A stretch of DNA of 64,000 nucleotides from Turritopsis dohrnii (taxonomy: Eukaryota > Cnidaria > Hydrozoa > Anthoathecata > Oceaniidae): positions 186,001-250,000 of the forward strand of contig BQMF02000014.1 in assembly GCA_027922465.2 (NCBI GenBank), given 5' to 3'. Of this stretch, positions 31,775 through 43,392 are shown piece after piece. How positions within the stretch are numbered: position 1 is the stretch's first letter; every line of letters starts with the position of its first letter. The translations under genes and the position numbers were made by a program. Under the pieces are notes generated by a model that saw nothing but the letters and a program-made list of their open reading frames with translations, had not been told where the DNA came from and did not search any database.

Positions 31775-33062
31775 CTTGTGGAAAGACAACATTTTGAGTA
31801 TACATCTTTCCATTAATATAACCTTGTTTCCCAGTAGCAGCAACCAGTGGCGGATCTAGAGGTATGTCGAAATTTGTGTAGGAGAGCATTAACATAACTT
31901 GTGAATTCAATTTATATTACCATGGGATTATTTGAACGCTTTTCTTTTATGGTTAGATTTCTAACACTCTCCTACACAAATTTCGACATACCTCTAGATC
32001 CGCCACTGGCAACTTTGATCTTCACTTTATCAAATGCCTTTGCCCTGGAACATGCCACATATAACTGACCATGAGAAATGCACGGCCTCTGCAAAAACAA
32101 ACCAATGTTTCAAATGTTTGACCTTGACTCTTGTTAATAGTGAAAGAGTAGCCTCAACGGATAGGCAACTGTCTGCGTTTCAATATAAAAGACATACCTG
32201 TATCAGATGACAGTTCAACCCTAGGTATGAAAATGATTTCTCCAACTGCTGACCCTGTCAAAACTTCAGCTTTGATGAAATTATGAGATAATTCACGAAC
32301 AATCAAGCGAGTGCCATTACATAGACCTTTTTTGATGTTCAGATTCCTCAAAAGCATAATAATAGCCCCAACCTTAAGTTTCAAACAATGTGGAGGCATA
32401 CCTGAAGGGGTTATGCTATTCAGAAAATCAAGTGGATAATTCTGCCGCTCGTCTTCATCGTCACATACCACTTCATCAGCACTGTAACAACAAACTGCAT
32501 CTCCTTGCAATCTGTCCAACACCTCATTGTTAATGATTAATGATTGCTCGTTTGTTGGTGTCAGAATGGCTGTTGAGGCGTATTCGTGAGGTTCCAATCC
32601 GTCATACATCACCGATATAATTGAAGTGTTGTGGGGAACAACGCAACAATCAGGGATTTCGATAGAACCCTTAGCCGGTTCATTTTGTTTTGCTGGCAGT
32701 TCACCATTATCAAGTTGTAATAACCAAGCACAGAATTCTTGTTCTTCTGGCCTGGTTCTCATGTCCTCGGTAAGTGAGTACTTTACCACTGACGCCCATA
32801 TAGCAGAACTTGTCAAGCAAACTTCAATAGCATCAGTTGGTTTTGCCTTCTTCACAACTGGCAAACACTGACGAAAATCTCCGCCCAACAGTGCATCACT
32901 ACGGCAAATATCACGTAGTAATCTGTCGATAGTATGGAAAATGTGCGTAGAAACCATTGTGGCTTCATCGATCAGAAACATGTCAGAAAACGCATACTTT
33001 ATTTTTGTATCGGGCTTGTTACGTTTGCTTACGAAATGAAAAGACAATTTTAGTGGTTTCAC
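31775..33062 (-). pseudogene. Helitron/PIF1-type helicase C-terminal part, frameshifted
   Basis: Shows Walker B-like FLIDEATMVSTHIF, then GGDFRQCLPVVKKA, LTEDMRTR, ILTPTNEQSLIINNEVLD, GMPPHCLKLKVGAIIMLLRN and, after frameshifts near 32110-32150, TINKSQGQTFE and ISHGQLYVACSRAK, the last helicase motif. The frame then passes through the MITE to a stop near 31775. Motif I (Walker A) and the Rep nuclease are missing at the 5' side. A dead fragment of a rolling-circle transposon. Confidence 0.88.
31845..32008. mobile_element. MITE with perfect ~40-base inverted repeats
   Basis: Ends CAGTGGCGGATCTAGAGGTA and complement; the arms match without error for about 40 bases. GCAAC at 31840-31844 and 32009-32013 is a 5-base target duplication, confirmed because removing the MITE and one GCAAC makes the helicase reading continuous (KVAATGKQG). 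164 bp, non-coding. A hAT-like tip (CAGTGGCGGATT) at 38302 may be related. Confidence 0.93.
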
Positions 33063-34144
33063 AATATAGCAGTGTTAAATACAAAAACGTTTCAAGTAAA
33101 TTAGTGTCGACATTACTGTTTGATGTGACTTTTCAGAGCCGACCATGATTCAACACGAAAGGCGTAAAAATCTATTGTTTATTTCCTTTTAGATTGTTTT
33201 ATTTGACTGGCAACTTTAAAATAAACCTGTAAGACCAGAAATCATAAAATTCAAATTAACTTTTATGAGAACTAATATTAGGTTTATATCATTGACGCTT
33301 TTAAAAATGCTGACTGATGTAACACTTTATATAATTTGATAAAGCTATGTTCTTTTGTACAAAACATAGCGATACTTCTGTTGTTATTTTTTATTATTGA
33401 AAACACATTGTATAAACATTTTTGGAAAATTATTGAGTTCGTAAATATGTCGTTATCTGTCAATTAACATTAGTTTGTGTAGTCCTTTATAAGAAAACTA
33501 CATTAACAGCGAAAATTGTCGGAGGAAAAACGTTTGGCGGAAAAACTTTCGGTGGCCAAACTTTCGGACACTTTTTTGGATTTCATACGGAAAAACTTCC
33601 GAACGCTGCATTTTATATTTTTTTTTATTTTATCACGGAGTGTTTCCTCCTATTTTCCAAAACAAATAGCAGTACAGCTTAAAAACTAGTTAGTAGCTAA
33701 AGCTAAAATGCCCCGCCTCAAGTTTCAGTCTGTCTCCAAAAAATCATAATTTTCATGGATTAGACAATGGAGCTCTTTTGTTTCATTTAACAAAGGATTT
33801 TGACGTTTGAAGTGTGTTTTAAATAGTAACTAGACGCCTCTCATGGCTTGAATAATTTCCTCTTCAGCCATAGAAGAAACTGTTTCACACTAATTTTCTA
33901 ATTTTCATTCATATCTGAATGAACTTTTCCATTCTTTTCTTGTTTGAAATGCTTATGCAGAAAAGGTCCAACAATTTGCAAAATATAAATTTAAAATATA
34001 ATATTTGGTAGAAGTGAACCAAAATCACTAAAGAAAAGTTATATAGATTGACGACTTCCACAATTGTATGCCTCAACACTATTCAGGCCTATTACAACCA
34101 AATAATTAAGTCAAACATGTCTAAAAATTGAAGGCATATGCCTA
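33063..34144. other. no gene seen
   Basis: A+T-rich. A patch at about 33520-33600 repeats AAACTTTCGG-like words, also found near 15330-15380. GAGTGTTTCCTCCTATTTTC at about 33638 also occurs at 14790, so a fragment of repeat A is here. Confidence 0.4.
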
Positions 34145-34672
34145 CCGTATTTCCTCTTTTTAGCGCCCCCCTCTTTTAAGCGCCCCCCTCTAATAAGCGC
34201 CCCTGTTAATCCAAAAATAATTTTATAAGCGCCCCCCTCTAATAAGCGCCCGGGCGCGTATTAGAGTTACAATGTTAGAGTCAAAATCCTAGATAAGCGC
34301 CCGGGCGCTTATTAGAAACTAGCCAAAACAGTCAGCCAACTGCTTGTAGATCTTTTCAACAAGACATGGAAGATAATCCAAACATTCTAATAGACTCCGA
34401 TTAAGAAGAAGATGACGAAATAGATATAGAGTTGGAAAACATTACATGAACCATACCTGATATTTCTTCTGTTTTCTGCACATAGTTTTTATAGAAAATA
34501 ATAAAAGTGGAAATAAGTATTTATTTTTAACACCTCTCACAATTTTTTGTAGGGGTTTTTTGAAATAATTTTATAAGCGCCCCCCTCTTTTAAGCGCCCC
34601 CCTCCAATAAGCGCCCTCCTAATTTTCGAAAAAATTTTATAAGCGCCCGGGCGCTTAATAGAGGAAATACGG
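34145..34672. mobile_element. TA-flanked MITE rich in GCGCCC/TAAGCGCC repeats
   Basis: Inverted ends CCGTATTTCCTCT...AGCGCC and complement, with TA on both sides (Tc1/mariner or pogo style). TAAGCGCCCCCCTCTAATAA-type units repeat in both orientations near each end and could pair. Inside is a remnant acidic frame (MEDNPNILIDSD stop EEDDEIDIELEN), similar in style to one at 14460, so it probably derives from a larger coding element. Confidence 0.85.
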
Positions 34673-34905
34673 TATTTATGGCTAAATTAGAAAAAGTGAC
34701 TGAAAAATTCGAAATAAACACTTTCCATTTCTTCTTTGAGCACTCTTTAAAAAATTGGCACAAATTGGGAGCAAATTGCAAATTTGGTAACAAGCATACA
34801 ATATTATATATATAAATCTACTAAAATCAGCAAACTTACATTTCACCAGTTGAAGCTTATCAATAATACATTATGAACAAAAAGATGAAACCTTTAATTA
34901 ACTTA

Positions 34906-35485
34906 GAGTGCGTTTACATGAGCGCCGTAGTGAACTCAAACCGATTTGAAATTTTCAGCTGTTTGAAATTGGGCCTTCTGTTTACATGAGAAATTTTGAT
35001 ACGGCCTTGGCGAGTTTTGTCGAGTAAAAATCGAAACAATAGATTTACTAGTTTCTAGCTCTCTCTACGGGTGTGTTTTTACACGAGAGCCATAGTGAAC
35101 GGTTTGAGATTTTACTACGGGTAGAAAAATTTTCTATACACAATGGAATAAATTTAGCACATTCTACATTTTTATTTCATTATGTGTCAGCAAAATTTAA
35201 TTAATATGGGCATGCTTGTTAACACATTTTATGATAAAACAATGAAATGTGAAAACTTTCACACCTTTCCAAGCTGTATCAAAATTTCAAACTATATATA
35301 TATTTGAGAAATAGGTTTGAAACCATCACGGGTACAATTTCAGTACGGCTGTTATCATGTAAACGTCACTGAAGGTGTGACCAGGAACAGTACTGAAATA
35401 AGAACCCGTATTATCGAAACTCGTAACTGGAGGCTTGAAATTTCAAACCGGTTTGAGTTCAGTACAGTCTCATGTAAACGCACTC
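34906..35485. mobile_element. Harbinger-like MITE, copy 1
   Basis: Ends GAGTGCGTTTACATGAG and complement with TTA-like flanks (one base off on the right). The arms extend into CAAACCGGTTTGA-type palindromes. Same family as 50817-51333. Non-coding; ORFs across it are chance. Confidence 0.85.
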
Positions 35486-36494
35486 TTTATCGCGACCACT
35501 TTTCAATTTACTATAGCTTATCCACATTTCGTAGCCAGAAAAAAACTTTCCATTGTATTGCACATGATGTTTCAGTATGTAGACACAGTCTACATTCAAT
35601 TCATTTCCAAATTTTAGAAATTTGTCCTTCTTTGGCAGTTCCAGTTGTATACGTTTTTTCGATATCTTCAAATAATGTCAGTGCTCTTTTGAAGACAGTT
35701 GATAAAAATACCAATGTTCTATCACCAAGCATTATGCATATTCTTTGTTAATATAGCGTTGTCAATAAGTGCAAAAAACAACAAAACATTCTCTTTATAA
35801 GTTTTGCGTCAGTTCTTTCATAAGTCGATAAAACTTTCTTTTGATTGAGCTGAGCACGTTTCATGCATTAATTAGAAAATTTTGTGCATGCATTGATTAC
35901 ATATTTCTCCAGTAATTTTGATATTACGATGCGATGCATCTTGATGGATGCTGAAAGTTTTTTCATCATAGGATAGTTTTACTTGTTATGAAACCTTCAT
36001 TTTCTTCTTTCTCGAGCATATTTCCCCAAAACACAATCATTTTCTCTCTAAGAAGTCTTCTAACGATTAACATTAGGTATAAACAAGAAAACATTCTTAA
36101 AATTCTTCTTTAAAGTTTCTTACGAAGCTCTTCTTCAACTTCTACATAACGAAATCGGTTCACGTGTCGCACGTAAATATTTTAAGGACTATTTAATAAA
36201 ACTTTTAAAGATTGAAATGGAAATATAAAAAATCCAAAAAAACTTCCAAAAGTAGTAAAAGGTTATAAAAGAATAAGAATTTGATGAAATAATATTAAAA
36301 ATAACCTTTTATGCATTATGTTTAGCTTGGGGAGTGCTGGTCTGTCATTATCTATTCTGAATAAATAAATGATCCGAAATGGAAACTTCCGAAATGGAAA
36401 CTGACTTTCCGAAAACGGATTGTCTTAAAAAAAAGGAGAAAATTTGCCAACACTTCGTCTAGGTCGTGAAGCTACAGAGCCCCTTGCGGGGCAA
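35486..36494. other. no gene seen
   Basis: A+T-rich, no convincing ORFs or repeats recognised. Confidence 0.4.
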
Positions 36495-36945
36495 CAATGT
36501 TTTAAGATGTTTTGATTTTTCTGTAATCATCAGTTTAAAATAAAAATAAAAATTGAATTGTAAGTATTTTTACAAAAAGTTAATAAATAAGAGCCACATT
36601 TCTTAGATATTAAGTTTAAATGTGCTAAAAATTAATTAAAGAAAGCGCTGTTAAAATATGCAAGAGTGCAAACTCTATTATAATTACACGATTACATTAA
36701 CAATAACACACATCGGCTCATAAGAAGACTACGGAGAAAACAAAATCTAAAACAAAATATGCGAGCACATAGAGCAAAAAAAGTATAAATAATTTTCTTT
36801 TTCATGTATTCGTCAATATGTTACCTAAAGTGCGGAAAACCTCGACCGACTACTTCTGTATTCTGAATCATGCATGTTAACGATTTGCAAACTCGCCTCG
36901 TAACTTTGATTATTGTGTAAGACGCTTAGGAAAAATTTTAGCCTC
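36495..36945 (+). repeat. repeat A, second copy
   Basis: Matches 14838-15225 in the same orientation (shared words include AAGAGCCACATTTC and CATGTATTCGT). About 80% similar by eye. Unknown element type. Confidence 0.7.
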
Positions 36946-36949
36946 AAAT

Positions 36950-37640
36950 TGTTCCACTAGAATTTTCATAGGAATTGATCAATTTTCAAAATTTGGTCCA
37001 AATTTGGCCTAATTTAGCCTTATGCACAAGTTGATCTTCAAATTCGAAATCAACAGTACAAAGTTATTCCTCTATTAAATCTTCATTAGAATTGAACAAT
37101 TTCAAAATTTGGTCCAAATTTGGCCTAATTTGACCTTATCCACAATTTGACCTTCATATTTAAAATCAGCAGTTCAAACTTGTTCCACAACTAAATTTTC
37201 ATTAAAATTGAACGATTTTCAAAATTTGCCTCAAATTTGGCCTACTTTGCCTTTTTTAAAAAATTCACACCATTCACAGCATTCCCAGTGAACTTTTGAA
37301 AATATCCCTTGCCATATTTGAAAAATATTCCGAAAATCAAGCACACACGATAAATCGTAAGAAATTTTTGAAAACTTTAATAACTCGATTCTTTTAAAGC
37401 AATATAATACTATCGAGTCAGTAACTCGATTTGATTTATTTGAAAATTTAACTTCGAGTTATTAACTCGAATTCAAAATTTGACTTTTTTAATTTCGAGT
37501 TAATAACTCGAGTTGTAAAAGTGACAAATATGTTTTCGAGATATTATCTCGAAAAGATATAGAAAATTAAAATTTTCGAGTTAATAACTCGAATTATGAC
37601 GTCATAATTCATAACTCGACTTAATAACTCGATTTTATAA
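36950..37640 (-). repeat. repeat B, copy 2 (inverted relative to 16304-16990)
   Basis: Reverse complement of the 16.3-kb copy, with the same order of tandem GGCCAAATTTG units followed by clusters of CGAGTTAATAACTCG. Its outer end (TGACGTCATAATTC, itself a palindrome) matches the outer end of the other copy. It abuts the YqaJ fragment. Confidence 0.88.
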
Positions 37641-37659
37641 CTCGGGTTTTCTGGGCCTC

Positions 37660-37983
37660 GTAAAACAAGTAACACAGAATGATAAAAAACTTCCACCAAA
37701 TGTAAACGAAATGCTAAATCACGGAGTAATTAAGGAAGATGTAGTCAAAGAAAAATTTGTTTGTGTAATGAATTATCGATTACAGCAATATGTGAAATTA
37801 GAAGAAGTTGGTTTGCTTGTTCAACCATGTTTTTCATGGCTTGGTGCTAGTCCTGATGGTCTTGTTTTCTACAAATATGGTGTACTGTTGCTGGAAGTTA
37901 AATGTCTTTGCACAAAAAGAAATGTGAATCCACCTGTTTTAGTGAATGATGAATCATTTTACCAACAGGTTACAAACAGGTGA
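37660..37983 (+). pseudogene. YqaJ-type nuclease domain fragment
   Basis: Reads MLNHGVIKEDVVKEKF, GLLVQPCFSWLGASPDGLVF and LLLEVKCLC: the motifs of YqaJ/lambda-exonuclease-like nucleases with catalytic D and ExK. Such domains occur in the second protein of ISL2EU elements. Its 5' side is cut by repeat B and its 3' side frameshifts after NDESFYQQVTN, although related reading (CFWLLHTSSNSYGF) follows. Confidence 0.75.
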
Positions 37984-40129
37984 TTTGTTTTTAAGAAAAA
38001 ATCATGCTTTTGGTTACTACACACAAGTTCAAATAGCTATGGGTTTATCTGGACTGAAACAATAAGGGAAATGTTTGTAAAGCACTTTTTCATTTTTTAT
38101 AATCCATTTACAATTCAACATTATGAATAAATTGAAAAGACTTTTGGGTAAGATTGAGTCTCAGTCTTGGATTATTTTCAAAAGGAAAAGTGCATTAAAG
38201 AAAAAAATAATTATATACTTACTATTTAATTAACGGGTCCATAAAATTACACAATAAGCAATTCACAGTCCATATTTGGTTAATACTACCATGAAGTACT
38301 CAGTGGCGGATTACGGACTTTTTTTGACTGGTGTAAATTTCAACTTAAAATTAAATGGCGCTTAAAATAGTCTAGAGCGCCCTTTTTACATTAATATAAA
38401 CTATAACAGGCCCAAACACTATTGTTTTCTCCCATGTGTTCATGGTACATTGACAGTATATACAAAACAACTGAAAGAAGTGAAACAGTAAAAATACATC
38501 CAGAAGGTTGAAAAATTTCAAATTGTAAACATAAAAAGTAAAACCAAGGATTAAGATTGGTCATAAAGATCAAGAAGGACTATATTTAAATTCCTAAATA
38601 TATTATGAAATATCAAATATCAATAAGCAATTGATCAGGAAACCAGCCCATTTAGCAAAAAATATTCAAAGGAGCTGGTTGCCTATCAATCATTTGAGAA
38701 AGACAGAAAGTATTTTATTTCTGAATATTAAATAATGCTAATGCACATACCAGTATGTGATGCAACTAAAGGACACAAATTGTGCAACACATTTAAATAT
38801 TCTGCAGTCTCCAGGAAAAACAAAATTTTTACCGTAAGAAATTGATCCGACATTTTTATAAGCAGCAAAGGAAAAACATAGACTTGGAAAAAGGGGAAAT
38901 GTTTGTCAAAAATTTATAAAAATAGATTTTACTGACAGTTTTTATCCTGTAAAAATATTCAGATTTGAATGAAGAGAAGGAGAGTAGTTTATCTGAATTG
39001 TTAGAAAAAGATAAATATGAATTGAATGAAAAAAATTATACATTTCTAGATATTTAAAGATAATTCATGAACTGTTATGAACGCTGTGAGAAAACATAAT
39101 TCAGCTGCTATCTATTTAGACATTGTTTGTTTTGGAGTTTCTGTGCGATTTCAACGTTGTCAACTGCTAGTTTCTGAACTTTATTTTTATTGTTTTAATG
39201 ACGGTTTTCACTGACATCAGCACTCTACAAACTTCAGTCCAGTTCATAATAGTTCATTATCTTTAAGTTACAAGAAAAGGATCACTACAGTCCCAGAAGT
39301 ACCACTGTATATACTGTGAGTACTCCCACAAGTTTGTCTGTGCACATATACATTTAATGCTACAAACTGCCGGTCTCCATAATGTTTTCAAAACAATCTT
39401 CGGCAAATGAGATATGATCAATCATGATGGTAAAGAAACAAAAATTTCGTATATGCATAATAAAAAGTCATTCTGATGTTAAAGTTTCTCCTTCATTCCA
39501 AAACTGATTATCAGCTCAGCTAGCTAAATGATTTTCGAACGGGTAGTTTCATGTTTCAATGTAGATACAAGTTAAAAGAAAGTGCAACAATCTATAATAT
39601 ATAGAAAGCTACAATGCAGAAAGTAATTCACTTTTGGTTTCTTCTCTTCTTAACTTCAGACTAAAAAATTTGTAAAAAAAAAGCTAGAAAACTATATTCT
39701 TATTACCAGTAAAGAATAATACAAAACCATTTCACTTATTATAATTATTTTGAAATATTTCACAATAACATTTAAAGGTTCTGCATACACATGTTATCTT
39801 TCAGCATAAACGTGAAAAAAAGACAAAAGACTACTGCTGCAAAAAAAAAAAAACTTGGAAGTATATATACAAAAATGATATGAGTTTCATCATAGCTATA
39901 TAAATTTTTTGCATACATGTTTTTGAATTAAACTTCCCAAAGCAAGAATTATAATGCAAGATGTCCATTGAACAACCAGTCTCCAGTTTTGGACTTTCTC
40001 CTTCCAGCATTGTCACAATGCCATGCTGGAACTGGGTTTCTGTTCGCTTTCCCTAGAGGGTATATAATAATCTTGATCGTCACGCCGTACACTTGTCTAT
40101 TTACACCAGTCGAGCTTACACCATCTCAA
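37984..40129. other. no gene seen; a hAT-like tip and a dispersed-repeat copy
   Basis: CAGTGGCGGATTACGGAC at about 38302 resembles a hAT terminus without a visible partner. ACTGACATCAGC-type repeat at about 39200-39280. Otherwise A+T-rich non-coding. Confidence 0.4.
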
Positions 40130-40534
40130 ATTTCATTTCATGAAATCTCCACCGAGCTAATACCGGATACCCCCATCTCGCAATAAATCTAGAGGCCATA
40201 GCCTCAACCACCTCTTATTCTTATCTCGCTGATACGGACAAGACGTGCTAAAACGGAAGTGAGTATTTCAACAATACAAATCTATGTTTATCTAAATAAA
40301 AGAGAGAGACTTTAACACAGTTTATGCTAAATTAATTTCTCCTATAGTATGTGTCTATGTGTCTAGGTTATTACACCAAGATATTCCTATTTTGTCAATG
40401 TTTTGAATGTTTTAATGTTGATAAAATGGCGGGTCGAAAGCGACTGCTGAAATATCACAACTAACGTGAATAATAGTTCTTATAACTTTGTTATTAGAGA
40501 AAACTAAGCCATGTTTTCTCATGTTTTTCGCAGA

Positions 40535-41539
40535 ATGACTGACGCAGCATCGACTGTTGACAAAATCACTCAGAATGACGTGAACGACCAAGGCACTACG
40601 AGTGCTTCGAACGAGCTCCCACCAGAGGAGACAATGAACGAGCTCCCACCAGAGCAGACAGATTATGAACCACCTTCAAAAAAGGGGAGATTCGAACTGA
40701 ATGTGGCACATGAGAACAGCTGGAAAATACAGCAAGAATTAGCGGACTATGCCATCAAATACATGGAATTATTTCAAACAAATACTGCACTTGAAGAGGG
40801 CATACTTTTTGAAAGCCCTGTCCTAGAAAATGTTCAAAAGGAAAAGCTCCTTGATGCTCATCTCAGAGAACTGTTGAGCAATATTCAGCAAAGAATTTCC
40901 TTTACAATGGGACCTATGTGCCGACTATGGTCAATGATTGAGGAAGGAACAACTTCCATACTTACTGCTAAGGACATTGATCCAGCTCAAGCAGAGAGCA
41001 TTAAGCTCATGTCCCAGTTATTTGATCAGACCATATTACTGTTAGGCCAAGCATATAATTCATGCTCCTACTTACGACGATTTAATGTGTTGATGTCGTT
41101 TATATCGGACAAACGAAAAGTTGAAAACATGCTGAAAGACATGTCTAATAGTATTGTGGCTCCGAAGGAAATAGATGATCAGTTGTTTGGCCCCACATAC
41201 GAGGAGTTGGTTTCGAAAACGATAACATCGAAAAACAAATCTAAAGAGTTGTTTACATCCTTGAAGAAAAACAGAGGTGGTGCTCAATCATCCAACCGGC
41301 CCTATCTTAGGCCGGAGGTAGAGGGCGAGGTGTTTTTATCGCTGCCGCTACAAATTCCAACAACAGAGGAAGAAGAAACAACAGAGGAAACAGACGTATA
41401 TTTTACCTTTTCTCAGCTCAGTAGACATTTTGGACATAAGAGACTTCCCAAATGTTCATCCAATGATAAAAAATTTATTTCCGCACCCATTCCTCACCTG
41501 CCACATGCAGGGAAGACACAACACTTCCTAAAAAATTGA
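40535..41539 (+). CDS. DIRS ORF1 (gag-like protein)
   Basis: ATG 40535 (MTDAASTVDKITQNDV) gives 334 residues. An acidic N-terminus has a short repeat (NELPPEETM, NELPPEQTD) and a basic patch PPSKKGRFE. A helical middle follows (NIQQRISFTMGPMCRLWSMI, IKLMSQLFDQTILLLGQAYN, RRFNVLMSFISDKRKV), similar in layout to other DIRS ORF1 proteins. It would form the capsid-like shell. The frame is intact, unlike the rest of the element. Confidence 0.75.
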   Translation: MTDAASTVDKITQNDVNDQGTTSASNELPPEETMNELPPEQTDYEPPSKKGRFELNVAHENSWKIQQELADYAIKYMELFQTNTALEEGILFESPVLENVQKEKLLDAHLRELLSNIQQRISFTMGPMCRLWSMIEEGTTSILTAKDIDPAQAESIKLMSQLFDQTILLLGQAYNSCSYLRRFNVLMSFISDKRKVENMLKDMSNSIVAPKEIDDQLFGPTYEELVSKTITSKNKSKELFTSLKKNRGGAQSSNRPYLRPEVEGEVFLSLPLQIPTTEEEETTEETDVYFTFSQLSRHFGHKRLPKCSSNDKKFISAPIPHLPHAGKTQHFLKN

Positions 41540-41563
41540 AAAAAGCTGACCAACGATCAGACA

Positions 41564-43207
41564 ATGTTGAATGCCTTGAAATGGTACGAGATCCCATTCC
41601 TTTCTCAACCAAAACAGAAAACAGTCCCGAGTTCAGAGGAAAAATCCCTTGTAGAGGAGGAAATTCAGGCGATGCTGGGAAAAGGTGCAGTCAAAAAGGT
41701 AAATCATGTTCATGGGGAGTTTGTCAGTATGATTTTTCTTGTGGGGAAAAAGGATGGGGGCCATCGACCGGTGATAAATCTGAGAAAGCTAAATCAGAAT
41801 ATCCCTTACATCCACCTCAAAATGGAGGGATTACATCTACTGAAAGAGATGTTGTGTCTGGAGGATTTTATGTGCAAACTAGACGTCAAAGATGCATATT
41901 TCGCTATTCCCCTGTCAAAACATTCCAGGAAGTTTGTAAGGTTCCTCTGGGAAGGTCAACTATTCGAGTTTCTGTGCCTATGTTTCGGAATGTCAAAAGC
42001 CCCGTGGATTTTTACGGAACTACTAAAAATCCCAATTTCCCTTCTGAGAAAGTTGAGTGTAAAGGTCATAGTCTATTTGGACGACATGCCACTCATGGCT
42101 GGTATGAAAGAAGAGTTGTTAATCGCCACAGACACTCTAATCTTTCTTCTGCAGAATTTAGGGTTTTTAATCAACAGGATTAAAATCAAAAGTCAATTCT
42201 GCAACCAACTCAATGCCTAGAGTTTCTGGGGGTCACAATAAACTCACAGACAATGACAGTCAAACTTCCAATGGAAAAAGTAACCAAAATGAAACAACAT
42301 TGCAGGGCTATACTAGCACAGGAGAAGGTAACAATAAGGGAATTGTCCAAGCTGATAGGGAAACTGTCTTCGTCAGCAGTAGCAATATTCCCAGCTCCCA
42401 TTCAATACAGGTTTCTTCAACAACAACCGATAAAAGGGTTGATGTACAAATACAATTACGATGCTCAAATAGTTCTGTCACATTTGGCCAGGGAAGAACT
42501 ACAGTGGTGGTTGAACAATCTAGAATTGTACAACGGAAAATCCCTGTTAACAACAACACCACTAGTTATTCAAAAAATAAGCTCAGATGCCTCAAAGAAG
42601 GGTTGGGGAACATTCTGCCAGGGACAAAGGACAGGTGGACCTTGGACTCGGGCAGAAAGGGAACTACACATAAACATTTTGGAGTTGAAGGCAATCAACC
42701 TAGCCCTAAGAACTTTTACATGGAAGGAAAGAATAGGGTTAGCAGTTCATGTAAAGATGGACAATATGACAGCCTTGTTATATCTAGTCAACATGGGGGG
42801 GCACAAAAAACGAGAAGTTAGTGATGGAAGCAGAACAGATTTGCCAATATATAATAGAGAAGGGGATCACTATTACAGCAAGTTACATTCCAGGTCACAT
42901 GAATGTAAAAGCGGACTGGGAGTCCAGACACAATCTATCAGACTCAAGCGAATGGAAACTTCTACCAATAGTGTTTCAAAAAAATTGCCAACTGTGTGGA
43001 ATACCGGACATAGATCTTTTTGCCTCCAGAGTTTCACATCAACTCCGATGCTATATGGCCTGGAAGCTGGATCCATTCAGCAAGGGAAGGGATGCATTTC
43101 AGAGCAAGTGGAGGCACCACTATGCATACACTTTTCCCCTTTTCTCTCTAATAGGAAGAGTGCTCAAAAAAGTTCAAGAAGAACAAGTGGACATGATCTT
43201 TTATTGA
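41564..43207 (+). pseudogene. DIRS reverse transcriptase and RNase H, two frameshifts
   Basis: RT motifs: VGKKDGGHRPVINLRKLNQN, CKLDVKDAYFAIPL, LCFGMSKAPWIFTELLK and the catalytic VIVYLDDMPLM. A frameshift near 42190-42215 precedes the thumb (TINSQTMTVKLPMEKV, LIGKLSS). RNase H: SSDASKKGWGTFCQ, LHINILELKAINLAL, MDNMTALLYLVNMGG; a second frameshift near 42800 (G- and A-runs) precedes YIPGHMNVKADWESR. The reading ends at VDMIFY where an inverted duplication begins. Confidence 0.92.
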
Positions 43208-43336
43208 AGACACCTGCCATGAGAGATGACACTCTGGAATTTTCGCCAATGGGTTTTCCATCAATAGGCTCATGGTAGGCTGAAATGGCGGATCTATGTG
43301 ATGCTATGGTGCTATATTCTAGTCCTTCATCACTCT
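43206..43336 (-). repeat. inverted duplicate of a recombinase-gene segment
   Basis: These ~130 bases are the near-exact reverse complement of 43701-43832 (shared words include ATCACATAGATCCGCCAT). The gap between arms is about 365 bases. It replaces the normal junction between RNase H and recombinase. Confidence 0.92.
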
Positions 43337-43392
43337 AGTCCTTCATCACTCCAGCTTGGCAAACACAAGCATGGTTTCCAACAGCCCTAGGA

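Noticed and set aside
35317..35751. 144-residue plus-strand ORF
   Set aside because: Its first half is the inner arm of the Harbinger-like MITE and the rest shows no motif; chance ORF.
16304..37640. A single ~21-kb Polinton-like giant transposon bounded by repeat B
   Set aside because: No protein-primed polymerase, packaging ATPase or capsid genes were recognised inside, the interior is explained by other elements, and the sequence next to the two copies differs.
41536..42183. Second-frame ORFs overlapping DIRS reverse transcriptase and RNase H
   Set aside because: Alternate frames of the recognised RT/RNase H coding region; no domain in these frames.
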